Source: Streptomyces shenzhenensis (GTDB lineage Bacteria; Actinomycetota; Actinomycetes; Streptomycetales; Streptomycetaceae). From it: a DNA stretch of 64,000 bases. Of this stretch, positions 49,788-60,007 are shown in pieces. The position numbers and the translations under genes were made by a program. The stretch covers positions 62,001 to 126,000 of the forward strand of contig NZ_JAJONF010000007.1 in the NCBI RefSeq assembly GCF_021462265.1. The letters run 5' to 3'. Numbering within the stretch: the stretch's first letter is position 1; each line of letters starts with the position of its first letter. The notes under the pieces are model-generated. The model was not told where the DNA came from. It made no database searches and saw nothing but the letters and a program-made list of their open reading frames with translations.

Positions 49788-50719
49788 GAGGGGCACCGGC
49801 GCGCCAGCGAGTGCACCCAGGCGACGCCGAGCAGTGCGACGAGTACCAGCAGACCGAGCGAGAACACCGTGAAGAGGTGTTCCTCTGCCGGGCCGGGGCC
49901 CGGCACGTACCCCGCGGCGAACAGCCGCCGCTCCACCGCGGTGCCCGCCAGGTACGCCGCCAGCCAGATCGCGATGCCGTGCGTGGAGTCCCACAGGGCG
50001 TGCAGCAGGGCGGCCCCGAGGCAGGCGGAGACGACCGGGGCGGTGAGGCGGAAACGGCCGTTCGGGCGGCGGGCGGAGAGCAGGACGCCGCCGGTGATCG
50101 CCGTCCACAGGCCGTGCCCGAGGGTGGCCGGCACCGCGCGCAGCAGTTCCGTCTCGATCAGGGCGCGCGGATCGAGGCCCGCGGTGGAGACGGCGGCGCC
50201 GAGCGCGTACCCGGCGCTCTCCAGGGCCGCGAAGCCGAGGCCGACGGCGGCGCCGAGCACCAGCCCGGCCCGGATGCCCCGGATCCCGGGCATCCGGCGC
50301 AGCACGAACACCAGCGCGCCGAGCTTCACCGCCTCCTCGGCCAGGCCGACGCAGACGAACATCCCCCAGGAGGGGCGGACCAGGTAGGACTCGGCCACCG
50401 AGGCGCCCAGCAGCCCGAGCGCGCCGCCGGCCAGGAAGCAGCCGAGGATCGCGCTGACCCCGAGGTCGCGGGCGTGCCGCTCGTACGCCCACAGCACGAA
50501 CACGACCGGGACGAGGAAGCTGCCGAGCAGGATCAGCGTCGGCAGCAGGGCGGCCTTCCCCGTCACGTACGCGATCACGGCGGTCAGCGCCCACAGGGCG
50601 AGCCCACCACCGAGGCAGCGCTTCCACAGGCCGGCGCGGATACGGGGGTACGGCGGTGGCGGCTGCTGCGGGCCGGGGATACGGGCCCGCGGCCGGCCGG
50701 ACTGCGGAGAGTGGGTCAA
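49769..50719 (-). CDS. PrsW-like intramembrane metalloprotease
   Basis: The 316-residue protein has a Pro-rich cytosolic N-terminus and about nine membrane spans. Conserved PrsW/CAAX-type motifs are visible: GLAEEAVKLGAL (Glu-Glu), FAALESAGYAL (third Glu), ATLGHGLWTAI and ALLHALWDSTHG (metal His). Such proteases cleave anti-sigma factors or processed peptides in the membrane. TTG 50719 is the likely start, since AAGGGGA lies six bases upstream. The copper promoter lies in its 3' end. Confidence 0.85.
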   Translation of the reverse strand: MTHSPQSGRPRARIPGPQQPPPPYPRIRAGLWKRCLGGGLALWALTAVIAYVTGKAALLPTLILLGSFLVPVVFVLWAYERHARDLGVSAILGCFLAGGALGLLGASVAESYLVRPSWGMFVCVGLAEEAVKLGALVFVLRRMPGIRGIRAGLVLGAAVGLGFAALESAGYALGAAVSTAGLDPRALIETELLRAVPATLGHGLWTAITGGVLLSARRPNGRFRLTAPVVSACLGAALLHALWDSTHGIAIWLAAYLAGTAVERRLFAAGYVPGPGPAEEHLFTVFSLGLLVLVALLGVAWVHSLARRCPSWRNTP

Positions 50720-50909
50720 GGCGGGTCCCCTTGTGCTCCTGCGGGTACGGGGGTGGCGCTCGTCGGCTCGAATCAGTGCCGTTTAGCCGCACTTTAGGCA
50801 GATGCGCCGCATGTCGCAGTCCGGGTGGTTCGCAGGAGTGGCTGTCCGGGACCGGCGCGGCGCGCCGCCGCCGTGCGCGAGGAGTGGCCGAGGGAGCCGG
50901 CGCCGGGGC

Positions 50910-51110
50910 TCAGAAGTCTCTGCGGCCTCGGTTGCGCGGCCGGGAGGCCACCCAGGCGCGGACCGTGTCGGCGTACCAGTAGGGCTTGCCGCCCTCGACG
51001 TGGTCGGGCGGGGGGAGCAGTCCGTGCTTGCGGTAGGAGCGGACGGTGTCCGGCTGCACCCGGATGTGCGCCGCGATCTCCTTGTATGACCAGAGCCTTC
51101 GGTCGGTCAT
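50910..51110 (-). CDS. Small excisionase-like helix-turn-helix protein
   Basis: The 66-residue protein starts at ATG 51110, with GGAGG eight bases upstream. It contains a winged helix of the MerR/excisionase type: LWSYKEIAAHIRVQPDTVRS, then YRKHGLLPPPDHVEGGKPYW, ending in DTVRAWVASRPRNRG. It likely binds DNA alone, like BldC-type small regulators. No phage genes surround it, so an excisionase role is unlikely. It is divergent from the inositol operon. Confidence 0.8.
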   Translation of the reverse strand: MTDRRLWSYKEIAAHIRVQPDTVRSYRKHGLLPPPDHVEGGKPYWYADTVRAWVASRPRNRGRRDF

Positions 51111-51416
51111 GAGATGCACCTCCCTGCGCGCACCGCGGGGGCGACCGGAGGCGGTCGTCGGGGGAGCCGGGCGCTGCGCTGGCGATCACAAAGCCTGTGC
51201 CCGGTGAACGACGCAGCGTGACTGTGGGCAAGCGGCTGTCGACCTGGTGTGACCGAGGACCCGCGTAGGCGTGACATGTGTGACGCAAGGGGGGTGTTTG
51301 TGACGTGGCTGAGACGTGGGCCGGCCCAACTCTCGTCCGAATGTCCGGACAAAGCATTGACACGACCTCCTGTCCCCGACTACAAACCACGGGAGAGGCA
51401 TGACGAAGGGAAGCCG
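51111..51416. other. 306-base divergent region before the inositol operon
   Basis: It contains four GTGAC-type direct repeats (within 51248-51304), the palindrome TGTCCGGACA (51342-51351) and a promoter for iolC. No gene-like frame is present. Confidence 0.6.
51342..51386 (+). promoter_or_regulatory. iol operon promoter with adjacent palindrome
   Basis: TTGACA (51357-51362) and TACAAA (51381-51386) are 18 bases apart and 31 bases before ATG 51417. The perfect palindrome TGTCCGGACA lies five bases upstream of the -35, where an activator or repressor of inositol genes could bind. Confidence 0.55.
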
Positions 51417-52391
51417 ATGGCGTACGACCTGATCACCATGGGGCGGATCGGGGTGGATCTCTATCCGCTCCAGACCGGAGTCCCGCTCGCCCAGGTGTCG
51501 TCCTTCGGCAAGTTCCTCGGCGGGTCGGCGACGAACGTGGCGGTGGCCGCCGCCCGCCTCGGCCGGAACACCGCCGTCATCACCCGCACCGGCGAGGACG
51601 CCTTCGGCGCCTACCTGCACGAGGCCCTCCGGGGCTTCGGCGTGGACGACCGCTGGGTCACCCCGGTGCCCGGCCTGAACACCCCCGTCACGTTCTGCGA
51701 GATCTTCCCGCCGGACGACTTCCCGCTCTACTTCTACCGGCAGCCCAAGGCCCCCGACCTGGAGATCGACGCCCACGAGCTGGACCTCGACGCCGTCCGG
51801 GACGCCCGCGTCTTCTGGGTCACCGGCACCGGCCTGAGCGAGGAGCCCAGCCGCACGGCGACCCTCGCGGCCCTCGCCCACCGCGCCAAGGCGGGCACCA
51901 CCGTCTTCGACCTGGACTGGCGCCCCATGTTCTGGGGCGGTGACGTCGACGGCTCCCGTCGCGGGCCGGAGGCCGCCCGGCCGTTCTACGCCGAGGCCCT
52001 CAGACACACCACCGTCGCCGTCGGCAACCTCGACGAGGTGGAGGTGGCGACCGGCGTGCGCGAGCCGCAGGCCGCCGCCCAGGCACTCCTCGACGCCGGT
52101 GTCGAGATCGCCGTGGTCAAGCAGGGGCCCAAGGGTGTCCTCGCCGTCAGCCGCGACGGCGACCGCGCCGAGGTCCCGCCGCTGCCCGTGAACGTCCTCA
52201 ACGGCCTGGGCGCCGGTGACGCCTTCGGCGGCTCCCTCTGCCACGGCCTGCTCGAAGGCTGGGACCTGGAGAAGATCATGCGGCACGCCAACGCGGCCGG
52301 GGCGATCGTCGCCTCCCGCCTGGAGTGCTCCTCCGCGATGCCCACCCCCGAGGAGATCGACGCCGCGCTCGCCGCCGGAGCGGTGCTGTGA
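51417..52391 (+). CDS. iolC: 5-dehydro-2-deoxygluconokinase
   Basis: The 324-residue PfkB kinase starts at ATG 51417 behind AAGGGAAG. It has GGSATNVAVAAARLG (signature 1) and NGLGAGDAFGGSLCHGLLEG (signature 2, catalytic Asp). The YFYRQPKAPD and FDLDWRPMFW segments are shared by IolC proteins. It phosphorylates 2-deoxy-5-keto-D-gluconate in myo-inositol catabolism. It heads the five-gene iol operon. Confidence 0.92.
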   Translation: MAYDLITMGRIGVDLYPLQTGVPLAQVSSFGKFLGGSATNVAVAAARLGRNTAVITRTGEDAFGAYLHEALRGFGVDDRWVTPVPGLNTPVTFCEIFPPDDFPLYFYRQPKAPDLEIDAHELDLDAVRDARVFWVTGTGLSEEPSRTATLAALAHRAKAGTTVFDLDWRPMFWGGDVDGSRRGPEAARPFYAEALRHTTVAVGNLDEVEVATGVREPQAAAQALLDAGVEIAVVKQGPKGVLAVSRDGDRAEVPPLPVNVLNGLGAGDAFGGSLCHGLLEGWDLEKIMRHANAAGAIVASRLECSSAMPTPEEIDAALAAGAVL

Positions 52392-53341
52392 GGGCCGGCC
52401 GCGTCTCGGGCGCGCACCAGGACGGCGGGGCCGGCGCCTCCGCCGGGCAGGTGAAGGTGGACGTCTCCGCCCTCGTCCACACCCGCACCCACCACCCCGA
52501 GGCCATTGCCGAGGCGGCTGCCCGCCGCACCCGCCGTCCGCTCCTCAACGAGGACGGCAAGCTGATGATCGTCGCCGCCGACCATCCGGCCCGCGGCGCC
52601 CTGGGCGTGGGCGGCGACCGGCTCGCCATGGCCAACCGGGCCGGGCTGCTGGAGCGGCTCTGCCTGGCGCTGTCCCGGCCCGGCGTCGACGGCGTCCTCG
52701 CCACCGCGGACATCCTGGACGACCTGCTCCTGCTCGGCGCCCTCGACGGCAAGGTCGTCATGGGCTCGATGAACCGCGGCGGACTGCAGGGCGCCTCCTT
52801 CGAACTCGACGACCGGTTCACCGGCCACCGCGCCGAGGACATACAGCGCCTCGGGTTCGACGCCGGCAAACTGCTCCTGCGCATCGACTACGACGACCCG
52901 GGCTCCCTGACCACCCTGGAGTCCACCGCCCGCGCCATCGACGACATGGCCGCGCGCCGGCTGCCGGTCTTCGTCGAGCCGTTCATCAGCCGCCGCACCC
53001 CCGAGGGCCGGGTGAAGAACGACCTGTCCGCGGAGGCGGTCACCAGGTCGATCGCCATCGCCTCGGGTCTCGGCGGGAGTTCGGCCTACACCTGGCTGAA
53101 GGTGCCGGTCACCGACGACCCCGACGACATGGCCCGGGTCATGGAGACGTCCACCCTCCCCGCCGTGCTGCTCGGCGGCGAGGTCGGCGGCACCGTCGAG
53201 GAACAGGCCGGCGCCTACGAGAAGTGGCGCAGCGCCCTCCGACTCCCCACCGTGCGCGGCCTGGTGGTCGGCCGCTCGCTGCTGTACCCGGCGGACGGCG
53301 ACGTGGCCGCCGCCGTGGACACCGCCGTCGGACTCCTGTGA
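52388..53341 (+). CDS. Cgl0159-family (beta/alpha)8 aldolase-like protein
   Basis: The 317-residue product starts at GTG 52388, overlapping iolC by 4 bases. It shows ADHPARGALGVGGDRLAMAN, KVVMGSMNRGGL and VFVEPFISRRTPEG, plus YTWLKVPVTDDPDD with a candidate Schiff-base Lys. The Cgl0159 family is conserved in actinobacterial iol clusters and probably replaces IolJ as the aldolase that splits the phosphorylated keto acid. The reaction is inferred from context. Confidence 0.85.
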   Translation: MRAGRVSGAHQDGGAGASAGQVKVDVSALVHTRTHHPEAIAEAAARRTRRPLLNEDGKLMIVAADHPARGALGVGGDRLAMANRAGLLERLCLALSRPGVDGVLATADILDDLLLLGALDGKVVMGSMNRGGLQGASFELDDRFTGHRAEDIQRLGFDAGKLLLRIDYDDPGSLTTLESTARAIDDMAARRLPVFVEPFISRRTPEGRVKNDLSAEAVTRSIAIASGLGGSSAYTWLKVPVTDDPDDMARVMETSTLPAVLLGGEVGGTVEEQAGAYEKWRSALRLPTVRGLVVGRSLLYPADGDVAAAVDTAVGLL

Positions 53342-53351
53342 GGGCGTGGAA

Positions 53352-54167
53352 ATGACGACCAACGAACTGCATCTCGCCAAGGGGGCGACCGCGAACGCGC
53401 AGTACGCGCTCGACATCGATCCCCGGCGGGCCGGTTGGGCGCACAGCAGTCTGCGGATCGTCGAACTGGCCCCGGGGGGAACGCATTTGTTCACCACCGG
53501 GGACAGCGAGTGGATCGTGCTTCCGCTCCAGGGCGGTTGTACGGTGCGAACAGAGGGAAACGAGTTCCAGATCCTGGGCCGGGAGAGCGTGTTCAGCGGA
53601 GTCTCCGACTTCGTGTACGCGCCCCGGGACGCCCAGGTCCAGATCGCCTCCGGCGCGGGAGGCCGCTTCGCCCTGGCAGGAGCGAAGTGCGAGCGACGAC
53701 TCCCCGCCCGCTACGGCCCCGCGCCGGAGGTCCCCGTCGAAGACCGCGGCAGCGGCACCAGCGCCCGCCAGGTGCGCAACTTCGCCTCCGCGTCCGCGTT
53801 CGACTGCGACAAGCTGATCGCCGTCGAAGTGATCACACCCGGCGGCAACTGGTCCTCGTACCCGCCGCACAAGCACGACGAGCACCGGCCGGGCGAGGAG
53901 TCGGAGCTGGAGGAGATCTACTACTTCGAGATCGACGGACCGAACGGTATCGGGTACCAGCGCGTATTCCCCTCCCGCGAGGGCGGTACGGACGTCCTCG
54001 CCGAGGTCCGCTCCGGCGACGCCGTGCTCGTTCCCGACGGCTGGCACGGCCCGTCGATCGCGCAGCCCGGGCACGACATGTACTACCTGAACGTCATGGC
54101 GGGGCCCGGTGCGACGCGGGAGTGGCGGATCTGCTTCCACCCGGACCATACGGAGGGTTACCGATGA
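53352..54167 (+). CDS. iolB: 5-deoxy-glucuronate isomerase
   Basis: The 271-residue protein is a double cupin. PPHKHDEHRPGEESELEEIY carries the metal His and Glu residues, followed by VLVPDGWHGPSIAQPGHDMYY near the end. It converts 5-deoxy-glucuronate to 2-deoxy-5-keto-gluconate, the substrate of IolC. ATG 53352 follows GAGGG at nine bases; GTG 53346 is an alternative. The stop overlaps iolD by 4 bases. Confidence 0.93.
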   Translation: MTTNELHLAKGATANAQYALDIDPRRAGWAHSSLRIVELAPGGTHLFTTGDSEWIVLPLQGGCTVRTEGNEFQILGRESVFSGVSDFVYAPRDAQVQIASGAGGRFALAGAKCERRLPARYGPAPEVPVEDRGSGTSARQVRNFASASAFDCDKLIAVEVITPGGNWSSYPPHKHDEHRPGEESELEEIYYFEIDGPNGIGYQRVFPSREGGTDVLAEVRSGDAVLVPDGWHGPSIAQPGHDMYYLNVMAGPGATREWRICFHPDHTEGYR

Positions 54168-56035
54168 CGATTCGGCTGACCGTCGCGCAAGCGCTTGTCC
54201 GCTTCCTCGCCGCCCAGTACACCGAACGGGACGGCGAGCGCCGCCGCCTGATCGGCGCCACCTGGGGCATCTTCGGCCACGGCAACGTGGCCGGGCTCGG
54301 CCAGGCACTCCTCCAGCACGGCGACGAGATGCCATACCACCAGGGCCGCAACGAACAGGCCATGGTGCACGCGGCGGTCGGCTACGCGCGTCAGTCGAAC
54401 CGTCTCGCCACCCACGCCGTGACCACGTCCATCGGTCCGGGCGCGACCAACCTCGTCACCGGCGCCGCCCTCGCCACGATCAACCACCTCCCGGTCCTGC
54501 TCCTCCCCGGCGACGTCTTCGCCACCCGCCCCGCCGACCCGGTCCTCCAGCAGCTCGAGGTCCCGTACGCGGCCGACGTGTCCGTGAACGACTGCCTGCG
54601 CCCGGTGTCGAGGTTCTTCGACCGGATCAACCGCCCCGAGCAGCTGATCCCCTCCGCCCTCGCCGCCATGCGCGTCCTCACCGACCCCGTCGAGACCGGC
54701 GCCGTGACCCTCGCGCTCCCGCAGGACGTCCAGGCCGAGGCGTACGACTGGCCGGAGGAGTTCTTCGCCGAGCGGGTGTGGACGGTACGCCGGCCGGGCG
54801 CCGACCCCGCCGAACTCGCCGCCGCGGTGCAGGTGATCAGGAGCGCGCGCCGGCCGGTGATCATCGCCGGCGGCGGGGTCCACCACAGCCGGGCCGAGGA
54901 CGTCCTCGCCGAGTTCGCCGCGGCCACCCGGATTCCGGTCGCGTCCACCCAGGCCGGCAAGGGCTCGCTGCGCTGGGACCACCCGCAGGACGTCGGCGGC
55001 GTCGGCTACACCGGCACCGCCACCGCCGACGAACTCGCCCGCACCGCCGACCTGGTGATCGGCGTCGGCACCCGCTACACCGACTTCACCACGGCCTCCG
55101 GCACCCTCTTCGAGAACCCGGACGTCCGCTTCCTCAACCTCAACATCGCCCCGTACGACGGCCACAAACTCGCCGGTCTGCCGCTGGTCGCCGACGCCCG
55201 CAGCGGTCTCGCGGAGCTGAGGAAGGCCCTGGACGGCCACCGGACCGCCGACTCGTACGTCACCGAGTACACCGAGGACAAGGAGCGCTGGGAGCAGCGC
55301 GTCGACGCCTGCTACGAGGCCGACGAGCCGGACGTCCGGCCGACCCAGCCGCAGGTCCTCGGCGCCCTGGACGCGCTCGTCGACGAGACGGACGTCCTGG
55401 TCAACGCGGCCGGCTCGCTTCCCGGCGACCTGCACAGGATGTGGCGGGCGCGGTCACGCGACCAGTACCACCTGGAGTACGGGTACTCGTGCATGGGCTA
55501 CGAGATACCGGCCGCCATCGGGGTGAAACTCGCGGCGCCGGAGCGCAACGTGTGGGCGCTGGTCGGCGACGGCACGTATCTGATGATGCCGACCGAGATC
55601 GTCACCGCCGTGCAGGAGGGGATAGCCGTCAAGGTGCTGCTGGTGCAGAACCACGGCTACGCCTCCATCGGCGGTCTGTCCGAGTCGGTGGGCGGCGAGC
55701 GGTTCGGCACCGCGTACCGCTTCCCCTCGGACGACGGCACCTTCACGGGCGCCCCGCTCCCCGTCGACCTCGCCGCCAACGCGGCGAGCCTCGGCATGCG
55801 GGTGCTGCGCGCGAAGACCGTACGGGACCTGCGCGCGGCGCTCGCCGAGGCGCGGGCCGCCGACACTCCCACATGTGTCTACGTGGAGACCGAAACGGCC
55901 GACACTGTGTCGGGCCCGCCTCCCGCGCAGGCCTGGTGGGATGTACCTGTGGCCGAGACCGCGGCCCGATCCGCCGCGGTCAAGGCACGTGAGCTCTACG
56001 AACGGCACGTCTCGACCCGACGCCGCCATCTGTGA
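54164..56035 (+). CDS. iolD: 3D-trihydroxycyclohexane-1,2-dione hydrolase
   Basis: The 623-residue ThDP enzyme cleaves the inositol-derived ring. The order is a PYR domain with YHQGRNEQAMVHAAVGYARQ (the activating Glu lies in the GRNEQ region), a central domain (STQAGKGSLRWDHPQDVGGV) and a PP domain. The PP domain has the diphosphate motif as VGDGTYLMMPTEIVTAVQEG, then VLLVQNHGYASIGGLSESVG. The start ATG 54164 overlaps iolB, supporting coupled translation. It is longer than a typical ThDP lyase, as expected for IolD. Confidence 0.95.
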   Translation: MTIRLTVAQALVRFLAAQYTERDGERRRLIGATWGIFGHGNVAGLGQALLQHGDEMPYHQGRNEQAMVHAAVGYARQSNRLATHAVTTSIGPGATNLVTGAALATINHLPVLLLPGDVFATRPADPVLQQLEVPYAADVSVNDCLRPVSRFFDRINRPEQLIPSALAAMRVLTDPVETGAVTLALPQDVQAEAYDWPEEFFAERVWTVRRPGADPAELAAAVQVIRSARRPVIIAGGGVHHSRAEDVLAEFAAATRIPVASTQAGKGSLRWDHPQDVGGVGYTGTATADELARTADLVIGVGTRYTDFTTASGTLFENPDVRFLNLNIAPYDGHKLAGLPLVADARSGLAELRKALDGHRTADSYVTEYTEDKERWEQRVDACYEADEPDVRPTQPQVLGALDALVDETDVLVNAAGSLPGDLHRMWRARSRDQYHLEYGYSCMGYEIPAAIGVKLAAPERNVWALVGDGTYLMMPTEIVTAVQEGIAVKVLLVQNHGYASIGGLSESVGGERFGTAYRFPSDDGTFTGAPLPVDLAANAASLGMRVLRAKTVRDLRAALAEARAADTPTCVYVETETADTVSGPPPAQAWWDVPVAETAARSAAVKARELYERHVSTRRRHL

Positions 56036-56049
56036 AGGAGTAACCGGTC

Positions 56050-57552
<1,503 letters not shown>

Positions 57553-57570
57553 GCGCGACCGCTCGCCTCG

Positions 57571-57609
57571 TCGAGGCCGTCCGGATACCGGACGGCCTCG
57601 ACTTTTTTT
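57571..57609 (+). terminator. Strong intrinsic terminator of the iol operon
   Basis: TCGAGGCCGTCCGG and CCGGACGGCCTCGA form a perfect 14-bp stem with an ATA loop (57571-57601), followed by CTTTTTTT. It is the only hairpin in the window with a classic T-run. Confidence 0.95.
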
Positions 57610-57882
57610 GCCCGCCCCGCTGCGGTTATCGTTTCGATGGGATGAAACGGATGCCTTAAGTTCTTTGTGTTCATAGCCTTTGAAAGCAAGGTCATGCGAC
57701 CTGAAGGCTTGATGGTTGAGCCATATCGCCTTCTCCTCCTGCGAAAGCGATGTGATGCACGTCGCTTTACAAGTGCGGAATCCGAAGGTAAACGGCCATT
57801 GACGCAATGGTTTTCGTCGGGGTTCCATGCAGCACGGCCCAACCGCCGGAGGCATCCGCACGAGTCGATCGGAACCGCCCGC
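57610..57882. other. AT-richer promoter region of the amino-acid permease gene
   Basis: The region is clearly less GC-rich than its surroundings. It holds two dyads: CGTTTC-GATGGGAT-GAAACG (57630-57649) and AGGTC-ATGC-GACCT (57689-57702). Both may be regulator sites of the downstream gene. No small gene was supported. Confidence 0.5.
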
Positions 57883-59280
57883 ATGACCGACACGCTCCGC
57901 CCTGTCGACAACGCCGTCACAGAGGCGTCCGACAGTCCCAAGACGCTCAAGCGCTCCATCGGAGTAGTTGGCGGCACCCTCCTCACCCTCTCCTGCGTCA
58001 CCCCCGCCTCCACGCTCTTCGTGGTCGTCCCCGACCTCTTCGGCTCCCTCGGGACCGCCACCGCCCTCACGATCGCCATCGGCTCCCTCCTCTGTATCGC
58101 CGTGGCGTTCTGCTACTCCGAGCTGGGCACCCTCATCCCCAGCGCGGGCGGCGAGTACGCGATGGTCTCGACGATGGCGGGCCGGCTCGCCGGCTGGCTC
58201 GTCTTCGTCCTCTCCCTGCTGGTCGTGATGATCGTGCCCCCGGTGATCGCGATGGGCACGGCCGACTACCTGGCCCCGATCGTCCACCTGGACCCGGCCA
58301 TGACCGGCGCCGGCGTGATGCTCCTCGCCACCCTCGCGGGCCTCCTGGACCTGCGCGCCAACGCCTGGATCACCGGCATCTTCCTGGTCCTGGAGGTCAT
58401 CGCGGCGGGCCTGGTGGCCGTCCTGGGCTTCACCCACAGCCACCGCGGGGTCGGCAGCCTCACCTCCATGCAGGTGGCCGACACGGGAGGCCACACCACC
58501 ACGGTCACCGCGATGCTCGTCGTCTCCGGCCTCGCCATCGCCCTCTTCGTCACCCAGGGCTTCTCGACGGCCGTCTACCTCTCCGAGGAACTGGAGGACC
58601 CGCGCCGCAACGTCGCCCGCACGGTCCTCGCCACCCTCGCCATCTCCACGGTGATCATCCTGGTCCCGGTGGCCGCGATCACCATGGGCGCGACCGACAT
58701 CAAGGCCCTGACGGGTGGCGACATCAGCTCCATGGTCACCGCCTGGTCGAACTCCGCGGTCGGCACCTTCGTCAGCCTCTGCGTGGCCCTCGCGATCATC
58801 AACGCGGGCATCGTCATGGTCATCCAGAACTCCCGCGTCCTGTTCGCCTCGGCCCGCGACAAGGCCTGGCCGACCCCGGTCAACAGCGCCCTCTCCCGCC
58901 TGGGCCGCTTCGGCTCCCCCTGGGTCGCCACCCTCGCGGTGGGCGTCCCCGGAGCCCTGCTCTGCTTCGTCAACCTCGACACCCTGTACGGCGTGACGGG
59001 CGTCTCGGTGACCGGCATGTACCTCCTGGTCGCCGTCGCCGCCCTGCTCTCCCGCCGGGCCCACCACAAGCACACCCCGGCCTGGCGCATGCCCCTGTGG
59101 CCGGCCATGCCGGTCCTCCTCATCGTGGTCCTCGGCTACATCCTCACCCAGCAGGAAACCAGCTACCTCCTCTGGACCGGCGGCATCACCGCCACGGCCA
59201 CCCTCTACTGGGCCTTCTACCTCCGCCCCCGCAAGGAGACCCACTGGGTGGTCTCCATCCCGGAGGACGCGCAGGCCTGA
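57883..59280 (+). CDS. APC-family amino-acid permease
   Basis: The 465-residue protein starts at ATG 57883; the N-terminus (MTDTLRPVDNAVTEASDSPK) is cytosolic. Twelve membrane spans are predicted. Span 1 reads SIGVVGGTLLTLSCVTPAST, with the GG-T turn typical of APC transporters. Later come EYAMVSTMAGRLAGW and the QNSRVLFASARDKAWP loop that is conserved in the family. It likely imports or exchanges amino acids or amines. Substrate is unknown; the gene stands alone. Confidence 0.87.
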   Translation: MTDTLRPVDNAVTEASDSPKTLKRSIGVVGGTLLTLSCVTPASTLFVVVPDLFGSLGTATALTIAIGSLLCIAVAFCYSELGTLIPSAGGEYAMVSTMAGRLAGWLVFVLSLLVVMIVPPVIAMGTADYLAPIVHLDPAMTGAGVMLLATLAGLLDLRANAWITGIFLVLEVIAAGLVAVLGFTHSHRGVGSLTSMQVADTGGHTTTVTAMLVVSGLAIALFVTQGFSTAVYLSEELEDPRRNVARTVLATLAISTVIILVPVAAITMGATDIKALTGGDISSMVTAWSNSAVGTFVSLCVALAIINAGIVMVIQNSRVLFASARDKAWPTPVNSALSRLGRFGSPWVATLAVGVPGALLCFVNLDTLYGVTGVSVTGMYLLVAVAALLSRRAHHKHTPAWRMPLWPAMPVLLIVVLGYILTQQETSYLLWTGGITATATLYWAFYLRPRKETHWVVSIPEDAQA

Positions 59281-59554
59281 CGGGCCCACGCCCTCGCCGA
59301 GGACGCCTCCCCCGTGACCCCCTTGATCAAGCCGTGGGTCATGGGGGAGCGGCGCGTCCAGGCGCGGGGCCTTGGCGGGCCGCCCGTCAGCGCCAGGTGC
59401 AGGGGACGCGGGTGACGTCCTCGGACGTCTTCCACAGCTCGGTGAGGACGCCGACGGCGGTGGTGCCCTCACCGCGGCAGACGGCGTGGCCGGCGGATGC
59501 CCCGGCTGTCGTCGGTCCTCCTTCGGGGAGAGCAGGGGGCGTGGGCCGGTGGGG

Positions 59555-60007
59555 TCACAGGCAGGATCCGCGGTCCTCGCTGTCCCCGATGATCGCGAAG
59601 AGCATGCGGCGCAGGTCCTGGATCCGGTCCGGGCCGAAGCCGTCCAGGACGGAGGCCTCGGCGGCGTCGCACGCCTCGGCGACGGTCGCGCGCAGCCTCT
59701 CGCCCGCCTCGGTGATCGCCGGGATCCGCAGGCGGCGGTCACGGGGATCGGTGTGGCGGACCACCAGGCCGCGGCGCTCCAGCCCGTCGAGTTGGCTCAT
59801 CAGGGTGGTCTTGTCCAGGCCGAGGGCCTTGCCGAGTTCGCCCTGCGTGAGGTCCGGGGTCTTGTCGAGGGCGCTCAGCACGATGTAGTCGCGCAGCTGG
59901 AGACCGTGTCTGGCGGCCTGGTCACCGGTGACGCCGTGCATGTGCTGGGCGGCCCGGTGCAGCAGCCAGGTGATCTCGGACTCGGCACCGGGGCTCGGGC
60001 CGGTCAT
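59555..60007 (-). CDS. MarR-family regulator
   Basis: The 150-residue protein starts at ATG 60007, overlapping the metallo-hydrolase stop by 4 bases. The winged helix is LTQGELGKALGLDKTTLMSQ, then LDGLERRGLVVRHTDPRDRR. It is the second gene of a two-gene operon and probably represses its own unit through dyads near 60900-60937. Confidence 0.87.
   Translation of the reverse strand: MTGPSPGAESEITWLLHRAAQHMHGVTGDQAARHGLQLRDYIVLSALDKTPDLTQGELGKALGLDKTTLMSQLDGLERRGLVVRHTDPRDRRLRIPAITEAGERLRATVAEACDAAEASVLDGFGPDRIQDLRRMLFAIIGDSEDRGSCL

Noticed and set aside
50910..51110. The small helix-turn-helix gene as a phage or element excisionase
   Set aside because: There is no integrase, attachment site or tRNA nearby, and the flanks look like ordinary chromosome.
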